Positions 1 to 7,603 of a stretch of 64,000 nt of DNA are shown here, piece after piece (position 1 is the first letter of the stretch; the number at the start of each line of letters is the position of its first letter). The notes beneath the pieces are model-generated. The model made no database searches, was not told the DNA's origin, and was given only the letters and a program-made list of their open reading frames with translations. The position numbers were made by a program, and so were the translations under genes. Origin of the DNA: G963665815 sp942492065 (GTDB lineage: Bacteria > Cloacimonadota > Cloacimonadia > Cloacimonadales > JAIOQZ01); NCBI GenBank assembly GCA_942492065.1, contig CALODV010000013.1:1116001-1180000 (forward strand). Direction: 5' to 3'.

Positions 1-1050
1 AACTTCCCTGATTACAAATACGTCTCTTTGGAAGATCCAGACACAAGAGAATTTGCCAGAGAGGATCCGCGGGGATTCTTAAAGCAGTATCCTGATCGAA
101 CCATAATCGATGAGTTCCAGAATGTCCCCGAGTTAACTTCATATCTGCAAGGTCATGTAGATGAAGTTGATAAAACAGGTATGTACATTTTGATCGGATC
201 AAACCAATATCTCATGATGGAAAATGTTTCGCAGTCACTTTCAGGAAGAACTCAGATAGTCAGGTTACTGCCTTTTTCTTACAATGAAATACATAAGGGC
301 AGCGGTATCAGCCTGGAGCAGGTATTACATGAAGGCGGATATCCCCGGATATTTGAAAAGAATATTCCACCGGCTGATTTCTATTCAGCCTACTTTGATA
401 CATATTTGCAGAAAGATCTTCGAAATGTACTGAAAGTTATGGATTTGAATCTGTTTCAGCGTTTTGTGACTTTATGTGCTGCCAGAACCGCACAGATAGT
501 AAATCTGAGTTCCTTTTCCAATGAACTTGGCATTGACGCTAAAACTGTTAAGCGTTGGATTTCGATACTTGAATCAGGCTATATTATTAAACTGGTAAGT
601 CCATATTACAAAAACTTCAACAAACGAGTTATCAAATCTCCCAAGATGTATTTCCTTGATGTTGGACTAGCATCATATTTACTGGGAGTACAGGAGTCAG
701 ACCAGCTAATGAATCACCCGTTAAAAGGTGAACTGTTTGAAACGTTCATTTTCTCTGAGCTTCAGAAACATATAATGCATGGAAATATGAAGGCAAATCT
801 GTATTTCTACAGAGATAGTAACGGAAAAGAAATTGATTTTGTTATTGAGTCCGGCATGCAAACCAGGCTTGTAGAAGTGAAGCTTACATCCACACCGTCC
901 AAAGTTAATTTCAAGAATCTGATTTCACTTCGGGAACAATTTGGTGCAAACTCGTATTCATACTTGTGCTATGGTGGAGACTTAAAACAGACAATGTACA
1001 ATACAATGCTGGTAAGTTTCAGGAATACCGGTTCTATTTTCGAAGGATAA
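1..1050 (+). CDS. AAA family ATPase with DUF4143 domain (5' end outside window)
   Basis: The frame is open from the first base, so the N-terminus, including the Walker A loop, lies upstream of the window. Visible are a Walker B-like stretch (TIIDEFQNVP), a sensor-like IGSNQ, a winged-helix-like middle (ELGIDAKTVKRWI) and a C-terminal DUF4143 region. The end carries a PD-(D/E)xK-like arrangement (KEIDFVIE followed by LVEVK). Such proteins are widespread ATPases often found in accessory regions, and their biochemical role is mostly unknown. The gene stops at TAA just before a palindromic repeat cluster. Family assignment is firm; function is open. Confidence 0.85.
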   Translation, partial: NFPDYKYVSLEDPDTREFAREDPRGFLKQYPDRTIIDEFQNVPELTSYLQGHVDEVDKTGMYILIGSNQYLMMENVSQSLSGRTQIVRLLPFSYNEIHKGSGISLEQVLHEGGYPRIFEKNIPPADFYSAYFDTYLQKDLRNVLKVMDLNLFQRFVTLCAARTAQIVNLSSFSNELGIDAKTVKRWISILESGYIIKLVSPYYKNFNKRVIKSPKMYFLDVGLASYLLGVQESDQLMNHPLKGELFETFIFSELQKHIMHGNMKANLYFYRDSNGKEIDFVIESGMQTRLVEVKLTSTPSKVNFKNLISLREQFGANSYSYLCYGGDLKQTMYNTMLVSFRNTGSIFEG

Positions 1051-1405
1051 ATTTATGTAAATGCGGAATTTGATTCCTGATATGCATAGAATAAGCCCTC
1101 TGTATCGTATCCTCGGCATCTCCCCGTAGATGTTTTCGAAGAAATACATCCAGAATTGACGTAGATGTTTCTGAAAGAATACATCCAGGTTTAGGGAGAT
1201 CATAGTTTTGTGATAACTTGAGTTTGCTAATGAAGTGTGTAAATAACCTTAATGCAATAAATAGACGTTGCATGCAACGTCTCTACATCTGTTCTGTCGA
1301 TGGTGTAGAGACAACCGGACGGTTGGCTCAGACAAGAATTGCCAGTATTAGCCTTCCTTGCATTACGCTGTATAAATCCTGCTTGCTTATCTGACTTTGT
1401 CAGTT
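1051..1405. repeat. Intergenic cluster of short palindromic and direct repeats (family A)
   Basis: This gene-free stretch holds two direct copies of a 29-bp unit (1126-1154 and 1161-1189, both starting GTAGATGTTT and ending with ATACATCCAG). It also holds a perfect 20-bp palindrome AGACGTTGCATGCAACGTCT (1263-1282), inverted arms GTCTCTAC/GTAGAGAC (1279-1286 and 1304-1311), and a hairpin CAACCG-GA-CGGTTG (1312-1325). The same elements reappear in reverse complement at 56.1-56.4 kb. They look like REP/MITE-type dispersed repeats; the short ORFs that cross them are not credible genes. Confidence 0.8.
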
Positions 1406-2206
1406 TTACTCTTCATTTAAAAATAATGGTTTAATGATTTTATCAAAATAATCTATAAAGTTATCTTGTTTTAAACTTTCCAGAATATATTGAAATTCCT
1501 TCTTATCCCGTATATACACCTTCATTCTTTTCTCATCTATCACTGCTAAACCTTCAGGATAACGATCCAGTATATTACCGCCGTACTTGTTACTTAACTC
1601 AGATATTTTTAACAAGCTTTCAGAAATTCGAGACAAGTACGATAATATCTTGTCTTTGAATGGGACATATAAATCAGATTTGATCTTTGGAAAGCAATTC
1701 TTGAACTTTGGAGAATTTATTGCATAAAATTTATCGATGTCAAGTAAGTCTTTTCTTCCGTAACCGATAATAGAACTATGAATGATATTATATACTGAAG
1801 ATATTGTAAATGATCTGATATAACTTTTATACTGCTTATCTTTATAAAGTAGTACTGCTTTTTTGTGGTATATTTCTGATGTCTTGGAAAATACGAAATA
1901 GTCTTTTTCGTCAAGTTCCTCCAGTAGCTTTTCAAGAATAAAATATGATTTCTCTTTGTTTCCTGAAATATGATAGTAACTGGATAATTTATAATAATGA
2001 TCAAGTATCTTTTCAGGACAAATCTCTATTGCGCGTTCTATTAACTGTATTGCTTCTTGAATATTTTCTTTCTTCAAGGATGTTGCTTTCTTTATCAGAT
2101 CACCCCACTCAGTATTAAACAAAGCATTTTGAGAATCTAATTCATGAGCAGTATCTTTATCTATTTCGTTCTTTCCAAAAATTTTCTTAAAAAGGTTTCT
2201 TATCAT
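1406..2206 (-). CDS. Hypothetical protein, TPR-like N-terminal half
   Basis: A 266-residue soluble protein that I do not recognise. Residues ~35-120 are helical, with a TPR-like pattern (an IQLIERAIEICPE helix, then paired helices with YY/H). The C-terminal half is charged and featureless to the eye. There is no signal peptide or membrane segment. Its ATG overlaps the TGA of the upstream membrane-protein gene (ATGA, 2203-2206), so the two are translationally coupled. Function unknown; the pairing suggests it works with the membrane protein. Confidence 0.7.
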   Translation of the reverse strand: MIRNLFKKIFGKNEIDKDTAHELDSQNALFNTEWGDLIKKATSLKKENIQEAIQLIERAIEICPEKILDHYYKLSSYYHISGNKEKSYFILEKLLEELDEKDYFVFSKTSEIYHKKAVLLYKDKQYKSYIRSFTISSVYNIIHSSIIGYGRKDLLDIDKFYAINSPKFKNCFPKIKSDLYVPFKDKILSYLSRISESLLKISELSNKYGGNILDRYPEGLAVIDEKRMKVYIRDKKEFQYILESLKQDNFIDYFDKIIKPLFLNEE

Positions 2207-2832
2207 TTTTTTCCCTCATTATTCAGAGTTTTAACTGCTTCATCAATTGCAGTAATTGCTATTTCCAGAGTACATTGAAGATTTCCTTTATTAATATTAG
2301 CCTTAGTGTTATGAGTAACATGTTTCTTTATTTCATTATTACAATCACTAATTCGTGAATGTGATTCAGCCAATTTTTCCATTACATCATCAATATTGTT
2401 ATGGTTGAATAATTCTTTCCTGATTTGATATAAAAGATTAGTACTTAAATCAATGTGTGTAAAATCAAAAGTACAATCAATCATAAAATCAGAATTAGAG
2501 TGGTTTGCCAGAGCTTCTCTAAACTCTTTAATTCTTTTTTTGCAGTTTTCAAGTTCATAGTTTGCCATATGAAGAAGAACTTTTCTTCGTTTTTTGAGTT
2601 TAAAATAGACTAATGCTCTATCTAATATAAAAACAAGGGATCCAGATACAAAAGCACTTATAGCTATTAATAAAGTACTATTGGATGAGTTCTCTGTAGA
2701 TACTGCATCATTTTTGCTTAAAGCTATATTGCTGATAAATACAGAGTCTGATTTTGAGATAAATATTTCAGTTGAATTGATACTACATAATGCAAATAAT
2801 AATAAAGCTAGGAAGCAAATTTTATTGATCAT
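2203..2832 (-). CDS. Hypothetical membrane protein, N-terminal signal segment plus one TM helix
   Basis: 209 residues. A hydrophobic signal-like N-terminus (residues ~4-20) is followed by a short extracytoplasmic stretch, one transmembrane helix (~52-72, LLIAISAFVSGSLVFIL), a basic KLKKRRK stop-transfer and a cytoplasmic helical tail. I recognise no family. An IS3-family element is inserted directly upstream of its start: the 4-bp target duplication (2832-2835) touches the ATG. Removing the IS restores AGGAG five bases before the ATG. In the present arrangement the IS end supplies AAAGG six bases before the ATG, so translation may survive, but the original promoter is now 1.2 kb away. Confidence 0.7.
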   Translation of the reverse strand: MINKICFLALLLFALCSINSTEIFISKSDSVFISNIALSKNDAVSTENSSNSTLLIAISAFVSGSLVFILDRALVYFKLKKRRKVLLHMANYELENCKKRIKEFREALANHSNSDFMIDCTFDFTHIDLSTNLLYQIRKELFNHNNIDDVMEKLAESHSRISDCNNEIKKHVTHNTKANINKGNLQCTLEIAITAIDEAVKTLNNEGKK

Positions 2833-2880
2833 ATTTGACCTTTCCCCCTAAACTTGAACCATTCTGAAGTTTAGTATTCT

Positions 2881-2908
2881 TTGACATATAAAAGCAATGA
2901 TTTATAAT
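2881..2908 (+). promoter_or_regulatory. Sigma-70-type promoter of the IS transposase
   Basis: TTGACA (2881-2886), a 16-bp spacer and TATAAT (2903-2908): both hexamers are perfect consensus. Shine-Dalgarno AAAGGAG (2915-2921) and ATG (2928) follow. The same promoter lies on the minus strand at 60102-60129 in copy 2. Confidence 0.8.
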
Positions 2909-2927
2909 ATTTGCAAAGGAGTAAAGG

Positions 2928-3191
2928 ATGCGAAAAAGATTTACAGAAGAACAGAAAATAAGAGTACTCAAAGAGCATGAAGCTGGCAGAAAAGTAAAAG
3001 ATCTTATACGAGAGCACCAGATTTGCGAGCAGACATTTTATAAGTGGAAGAGCAAATACGGTGGAATGGAAGTAACTGAGGCCAAAAGGTTAAAGTCTCT
3101 TGAAGATGAGAACAGAAGGTTAAAGCGTCTTTTAGCAGAACGTGATCTTGAAGTCGATGCATTAAAGATAGTACTGTCAAAAAACTTCTAA
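2928..3191 (+). CDS. IS3-family transposase OrfA (copy 1)
   Basis: 87 residues. An N-terminal helix-turn-helix (RFTEEQKIRVLKEHEAG, then an EQTFYKWKSKYGGM recognition helix) should bind the terminal inverted repeats. It is followed by a leucine-zipper-like coiled coil (residues ~55-85). The KRLKSLEDENRRLKRLL pattern is typical of IS407-group OrfA. A programmed -1 frameshift near its 3' end should fuse it to OrfB to make the active transposase. Confidence 0.93.
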   Translation: MRKRFTEEQKIRVLKEHEAGRKVKDLIREHQICEQTFYKWKSKYGGMEVTEAKRLKSLEDENRRLKRLLAERDLEVDALKIVLSKNF

Positions 3192-3221
3192 AGCCCTGTC
3201 AACGTAAAGAAGTTGTCAGGG
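3179..3221 (+). other. Programmed -1 ribosomal frameshift signal joining orfA to orfB
   Basis: The slippery heptamer A-AAA-AAC (3179-3185) is in phase with orfA, one codon before its last TTC and the TAA. After an 8-nt spacer comes a stem-loop: CCCTGTCAAC (3194-3203) pairs with GTTGTCAGGG (3212-3221) with one mismatch. The -1 frame is open from inside orfA through this signal into orfB. This is the standard IS3-family arrangement; the same signal is at 59789-59831 in copy 2. Confidence 0.8.
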
Positions 3222-3232
3222 AGTTTAAAGAG

Positions 3233-4063
3233 ATGGGAATGAGTGAAAGACGATCTTGCCGTATAACAAATTTTCATAGGAGTTCGTTCAGATATAAACC
3301 TGTAGATAAGACATCTGACAGAGTAATTTTATCTAAACTGAAGGAGCTTGCTCTGAAGCATGTCGCTTATGGTTTGCCCAGATTAACAGTTCTATTAAGA
3401 AGAGAACTGGGCAATGTAAACCATAAGCGTATAGAACGTATTTACAGACAGAACAATCTGCAAATACCTAAACGACCACGCAAGAAACGCTTGTATAGAT
3501 CAGAATCATTACCTCCTGCCGAGTATCCAACTCAACGTTGGTCAATGGATTTTGTAGGAGATAGAACAGTAAAGGGACGTCCTTTCAGGATTTTCAATAT
3601 AATGGATGATTTTTCAAGAGAACTTGTACTTCAAATTGTTGATACTTCAATTACAGGATCCAGATTAAATAGAGAACTAAGTAATTTGAAAGAATATCGT
3701 AATTTACCGGAAAATATAGTCTGTGACAATGGACCTGAATTCAGATCCAAAGCAATGTCTGAATTTTCACTAAAACATAATGTAAAACTGTGCTTCATCC
3801 CTCCGGGAGAACCACAGAAAAATGCTTTTGTGGAAAGTTTAAATGGTAAGTTCAGAAATGAATGTCTTAATCAATCGGAATTTCTAAATCTAAATCATGC
3901 AAGAAATGTAATAAATGAATGGAGAGAAAGTTATAACAACGAAAGACCTCATAGTTCTCTTAATATGATGTCTCCCAAAGAATATCTCTTGACTTATGAA
4001 AATGGAATCAAACAGAATAACTCGAACTTACTAAACTTAGACATGGTACAGAATATGGGGTAG
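3233..4063 (+). CDS. IS3-family transposase OrfB, DDE integrase catalytic subunit (copy 1)
   Basis: 276 residues from the internal ATG; the frame is open further upstream (from ~3170), consistent with production as an OrfAB frameshift fusion. The N-terminal part is an HTH_21-like region (KHVAYGLPRLTVLLRRELG). The rve core supplies the catalytic triad: D in WSMDFVGD, D in VCDNGPEF, and E in FVESLNGKFRNECL. The C-terminal WRESYNNERPHSSL motif is characteristic. The gene is intact. Confidence 0.95.
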   Translation: MGMSERRSCRITNFHRSSFRYKPVDKTSDRVILSKLKELALKHVAYGLPRLTVLLRRELGNVNHKRIERIYRQNNLQIPKRPRKKRLYRSESLPPAEYPTQRWSMDFVGDRTVKGRPFRIFNIMDDFSRELVLQIVDTSITGSRLNRELSNLKEYRNLPENIVCDNGPEFRSKAMSEFSLKHNVKLCFIPPGEPQKNAFVESLNGKFRNECLNQSEFLNLNHARNVINEWRESYNNERPHSSLNMMSPKEYLLTYENGIKQNNSNLLNLDMVQNMG

Positions 4064-4137
4064 GCTCATATTTTCTCCTATTTGTAGCAACTTAGGTTAG
4101 TTATTTAATACTAGTCAATTAATTTAGTTATGCTCCT

Positions 4138-4683
4138 TTACAAAATGTTAAGCTTCTCCCTATACCTATCCTCTTCACTATAGATACACCCGCAATATTG
4201 CTGGCGGTACATTCTCAACCGTTTCGATTCCTCTATCCCGAATTTCCAGTGCTCCCTGAAATCCTTATACAGGAACTTAACCCCGACTTCCTTTGCTGCC
4301 GCTTCACCAATACTCTTGATAAGCTCGTGCTTCTGGAATTTACTGTAAAGCAGAGTTGTCGTAAAGTAGTCAAACTTGCCTTTTCTGGCAATATGCGCAG
4401 CAGCTTTAAGTCTTACATAGTAGCAGTAGCTGCATCTCTGGGACTCTCTGTAGACAATGTTTCTCAGGAATTCACCTATATCATATTCGTCCTGCCAGAT
4501 TACCCGAATATCATTCTGTTCGGTAAACTCGCGAAACGTCTCTTTTCTTCGGTTGTATTCTGTCAGAGGATGGATGTTGGGATTATACCAGAATCCGAAA
4601 ACCTCGTAACCTTCTTCTTTAAGGGCTTTGTGCGGACCTATCATGCAGGGGCCGCAGCATGTATGCAATAATACTCTTTCCAT
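4138..4683 (-). CDS. queH: Epoxyqueuosine reductase QueH
   Basis: 181 residues, normal length for QueH (DUF208). It reduces epoxyqueuosine in tRNA to queuosine, replacing the unrelated QueG. Characteristic cysteines are present: HTCCGPC (C9, C10, C13), CSYC (C84, C87) and QYCGC (C164, C166), expected to hold an iron-sulfur cluster and a second metal. LLHTCCGPC at the very start fixes the ATG. It follows rnhC with a 1-nt TAATG overlap, so the pair is probably one transcript. Confidence 0.93.
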   Translation of the reverse strand: MERVLLHTCCGPCMIGPHKALKEEGYEVFGFWYNPNIHPLTEYNRRKETFREFTEQNDIRVIWQDEYDIGEFLRNIVYRESQRCSYCYYVRLKAAAHIARKGKFDYFTTTLLYSKFQKHELIKSIGEAAAKEVGVKFLYKDFREHWKFGIEESKRLRMYRQQYCGCIYSEEDRYREKLNIL

Positions 4684-5585
4684 TATCCCTTCAATATTTC
4701 GTCTGTGGTTTTAAAATGCAGTTTACCGATTTTCTCAAGCTCATTTCCGGAATGCTTGCTGACAAAGGTTTTTCCTAATTTGATGATGTCTGTTCCTGCA
4801 CCGGACTTAAGTTCAATATCATATTTACGGGACAGATGCTTCAGGACTTTCAGGTAATTATATCTGGCAACAATAGAGGCAGCAGCAACAGCAATATCGC
4901 GTTCTCCTTTGGTCGCAGCCCTCAACGGGATGTTCTTCAGTTCTTTCAGACCTGATGAGATTGTATTCATGTTACTGAACTTATCGAGAAAAGCTCCGTC
5001 AAATTTACGTCTTTTTGCCAGGTTGACAATCGCTCTGGCATGCATCCAGGCAAGCAGTTCATTGAGCTTTTTACCCTGCTGGGTGAATCGGGCATAGAGT
5101 TCATTGTATTTTTCTGGAGTAAGAATCATAACCTCGTAAGAACCACGTAGTTTGGTCGCAATAACGCTGTTCATCTTTTCCAGAGCATCAAAGCTTTTGA
5201 CTGTTTTAGAATCTCTGACCTTCAGTGCTGTAAGTTGCTTTTTCACATAGTCATCACAATAGAAGGCACATACTACGAGCGGTCCGAAATAATCACCTTT
5301 TCCAGCTTCGTCGGAGCCAGACCATTTTTTCCAGTCATGCAGTTTTTCTTCGGATATCGGCCCGGAGATGACAGTCTGAAGCTGTCTTTTCAGAAGGGAA
5401 TCTTTCCCCTGAATAACGTATTTCGTACCTTTTTTCTCTGTATGGTATATATTGATCTTGCAGGTATGTTCAGCCTTGGAAAGTGCAAGACTGATCCCGT
5501 AGGGAATTTCCTTTTCGTCGGAAACCATAATCCCCAACTGATTGATCTTTTTAATAAATTCTGCAGTAATTTCCAGTATCTTCAT
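4683..5585 (-). CDS. rnhC: Ribonuclease HIII
   Basis: 300 residues. An N-terminal TBP-like substrate-binding domain (~1-80) precedes the RNase H type 2 catalytic domain. The signature SDEAGKGDYFGP (D92, E93) is that of HIII rather than HII. A downstream RDSKTV motif and a conserved AAASIVAR helix are also present. The enzyme cleaves the RNA strand of RNA-DNA hybrids during replication and repair. Its stop codon overlaps the queH start. Confidence 0.93.
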   Translation of the reverse strand: MKILEITAEFIKKINQLGIMVSDEKEIPYGISLALSKAEHTCKINIYHTEKKGTKYVIQGKDSLLKRQLQTVISGPISEEKLHDWKKWSGSDEAGKGDYFGPLVVCAFYCDDYVKKQLTALKVRDSKTVKSFDALEKMNSVIATKLRGSYEVMILTPEKYNELYARFTQQGKKLNELLAWMHARAIVNLAKRRKFDGAFLDKFSNMNTISSGLKELKNIPLRAATKGERDIAVAAASIVARYNYLKVLKHLSRKYDIELKSGAGTDIIKLGKTFVSKHSGNELEKIGKLHFKTTDEILKG

Positions 5586-6166
5586 GTTTCTTCCGTTTAG
5601 AGAGTTCGATGTGGTTATAATCTAACAACAAGTTAAGCTGTTTGATAGATTGCGTTAATACGTAATTTATGTCGCAGATTTTCCCGATTCTTCGGGACTC
5701 AACCAACTTAACTAATTGATATGCTATGATATAAAAGCTCCCTGAGTCCCGATAAAGTCGGGAAAGGGAATATGCTGTAAACAAAAGAGACGACAAAAAT
5801 TACTTTTTTACACAGTGCATCAGGGACTTGCAGGTACAATCCACTCTATACTAACTCTCAGTAAGTTTAGTATGATCATAAAAAAATGTCATGTAATAAA
5901 TGACAAACAATTTCTATATTAAATTGTAAGTTTTCTGATATTGTTAAGGAATATCTGAAATAAAAAGGAGGATTTACAGTTTTAATCATATATGCTCTGT
6001 AAATAAAGAAAACAGGATTATCCTGATCCGGTTGATTGAGTTAATGCATCTCAGGCAAACGGTATTGGAAGAATTATATATATAATTATATAAATATATA
6101 AACATCAATTGACAAACAAACTCAATTTCGTAGTTTGTAAACTGCAATAATTTTGGAGAAATATTA
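5586..6166. other. Intergenic region between divergent rnhC and the outer-membrane protein gene
   Basis: This AT-rich stretch contains one copy of a dispersed inverted-repeat element (5663-5770, listed separately). It also has an AAGGAGG at 5965-5971 that is followed only by a four-codon ORF. A TTGACA at ~6110 lacks a convincing -10. Promoters for both flanking genes must lie here, but I cannot place them with confidence. Confidence 0.5.
5663..5770 (+). repeat. Dispersed MITE/REP-like element, family B, copy 1
   Basis: The core runs from ~5680 to ~5765 and has imperfect ~22-bp terminal inverted repeats. Each terminus is itself a hairpin: TCCCGATTCTTCGGGA on the left and TCCCGATAAAGTCGGGA on the right. 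The outer flank TAATTTATGTCG is also shared with the reverse-complement copy at 49841-49949. There is no coding capacity. The structure suggests a small non-autonomous element. Confidence 0.75.
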
Positions 6167-7411
6167 ATGACGAGAACTAAATATGTATTCATGGCTGTGC
6201 TTATAGCAGCATTCGCATTCTCAGGCAGTCTTTTTGCTAATTCAATATTCGCATCCGGTACGGGAGAAATTTATCCCGAAAGATTTTACGGTTATGATTC
6301 TTATTCTGCAGGTATGGGATATACCGGAGCAGGTGATCTATTCAGAATCAATAATTATACAGCTAATCCTGCCTTAATGACAACAAGCAGTAATGTTAAC
6401 TTTTCAGCTTCCATTAAACTCGGATTCAATACTTACAAACAGGATATCAATAACCAGAGCGAATCATACAGAGATGACGGACTGATCTTATCCCAGTTCT
6501 GTTTTGCTGTTCCGTACAATAATAACAGATTTGGTGCAAACATTCAGGCTTTTTCTTCCGGTAACTTCGAAAATGAAGTTAAAGGAATAGTTATTGATGA
6601 AGATAATGAGTACGATCTTAAAAACAGCATTACCAGAAACATGTATCAGTTCAACCTGAACTATGCTTACAAATGGAACAAACTCAGTCTTGGAGCAGCG
6701 GTAAACTATATTCTCGGAAGCAATAATCTCGAAATGACACACGATCACGATTCATTCATAGATACATACTATCTTGATATCCGCAGATACAACGGGGCAG
6801 CTTATACTGTTGGTGCAACTTATGATTTTACAAAGTTCTCAGCAGGTATCTCCTACAGAACAAAAGCGGATCTCTCGGGTAAAAGAGAACTGGAAACAGT
6901 TGTCCATGATGATGATAACAGAATCAGCCTTGATACTGATGATATGGAGATTGCCGACGAAATATGCCTTGGCTTTGCTGCAAAATTCAAGGATGAGTAC
7001 AAGCTGACATTCGATACTCACTTTGAAAGATGGTCTGAAATTTCCGATGATTACAATGATTCATACATGGTGGGATTCGGCGCAGCGTACGATCCATATA
7101 AAAAGAAAGATCATTTCTATCAGAAGCTCCCGGTTAGAGCTGGCTACAGCTTGCGTAAACTGCAATATAAGATGAATAATGAAGATATTATGGAACATAC
7201 ACTTACCATGGGTATCAGTCTGCCGATTAAATCTACAAAACAGGCTATAACATTTTCTGTAGAGTTAATGAAACGCGGAGATAAATCCAAGCATGGAATC
7301 GAAGATAACGGTATTATGTTTACCATTGGTTCTCAGGGATTTGATGTATTCAGTAGAAGAAAGAATAAAACCGGGCACAGAGATATTCCAAAGCCTGATT
7401 CATATTATTAG
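6167..7411 (+). CDS. Outer-membrane beta-barrel protein (TodX/FadL/PorV-like)
   Basis: 414 residues. An N-terminal signal peptide (hydrophobic MAVLIAAFAFSGSLFA, cleavage expected after ~residue 24) leads into GYDSYSAGMGYTGAG and NPA-type motifs typical of the OMPP1/TodX and PorV/PorQ class. The rest is alternating amphipathic beta-strands ending with a short C-terminal strand. Likely role: a hydrophobic-compound transporter or a secretion-associated porin; the sequence alone does not separate these. A clear GGAG precedes the ATG. The ferredoxin gene follows 24 nt later. Confidence 0.8.
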   Translation: MTRTKYVFMAVLIAAFAFSGSLFANSIFASGTGEIYPERFYGYDSYSAGMGYTGAGDLFRINNYTANPALMTTSSNVNFSASIKLGFNTYKQDINNQSESYRDDGLILSQFCFAVPYNNNRFGANIQAFSSGNFENEVKGIVIDEDNEYDLKNSITRNMYQFNLNYAYKWNKLSLGAAVNYILGSNNLEMTHDHDSFIDTYYLDIRRYNGAAYTVGATYDFTKFSAGISYRTKADLSGKRELETVVHDDDNRISLDTDDMEIADEICLGFAAKFKDEYKLTFDTHFERWSEISDDYNDSYMVGFGAAYDPYKKKDHFYQKLPVRAGYSLRKLQYKMNNEDIMEHTLTMGISLPIKSTKQAITFSVELMKRGDKSKHGIEDNGIMFTIGSQGFDVFSRRKNKTGHRDIPKPDSYY

Positions 7412-7435
7412 ATAATAAATTTTTAAAGAGGGTCT

Positions 7436-7603
7436 ATGAAAATAGATAAAGAACTATGTGATGTCTGCAGTACTTGTGCTGCAGCATGTCCTGTTGATGC
7501 AATAACAATCAGCGAATTCGATGTAAAAATAGATGAAGAAAAATGTGTGCACTGCGGTAATTGTATTGTCAGCTGCCCGATTAGTGCGATATCGGAGGAA
7601 TAA
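7436..7603 (+). CDS. 2[4Fe-4S] ferredoxin, 55 residues
   Basis: A short gene with SD AGAGG before the ATG. The protein has two cluster motifs: CDVCSTCAAACP (CxxCxxCxxxCP) and CVHCGNCIVSCP, a classic clostridial-type bacterial ferredoxin in minimal form. Its TAA overlaps the ATG of the flavoprotein reductase gene (TAATG, 7601-7605), so the two are translationally coupled. It is probably the electron donor for the downstream geranylgeranyl reductase-like enzyme. Similar ferredoxin-reductase pairs are known for archaeal geranylgeranyl reductases. Confidence 0.9.
   Translation: MKIDKELCDVCSTCAAACPVDAITISEFDVKIDEEKCVHCGNCIVSCPISAISEE

Larger units (their letters stand above)
2836..4068 (+). mobile_element. 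IS3-family insertion sequence, IS407 group, copy 1
   Basis: 1233 bp, bounded by comparison with the second copy at 58942-60174. The left end is TGACCTTTCCCC and the right end (reverse complement) TGAGCCTACCCC; both start TGA and match at 9 of 12 positions. It is flanked by a perfect 4-bp direct repeat TATT (2832-2835 and 4069-4072), the duplication size expected of the IS407 group. It carries orfA and orfB in frames 0 and -1, a consensus-like promoter and a frameshift signal. Both copies encode identical proteins, so transposition was recent and the element is probably active. Confidence 0.95.

Noticed and set aside
982..1273. Two overlapping minus-strand ORFs
   Set aside because: They run through the palindromic repeat cluster and the end of the ATPase gene; composition follows the repeats.
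2928..4063. Two-frame transposase considered as a frameshifted pseudogene
   Set aside because: The second copy is identical, and a slippery heptamer with stem-loop shows programmed frameshifting.
4198..4671. 157-residue plus-strand ORF opposite queH
   Set aside because: Antisense shadow of a clear QueH gene; no SD and no recognisable motif.
5986..6192. 68-residue minus-strand ORF in the gap upstream of the outer-membrane protein
   Set aside because: AT-rich, no SD, overlaps the start of the real gene on the other strand.
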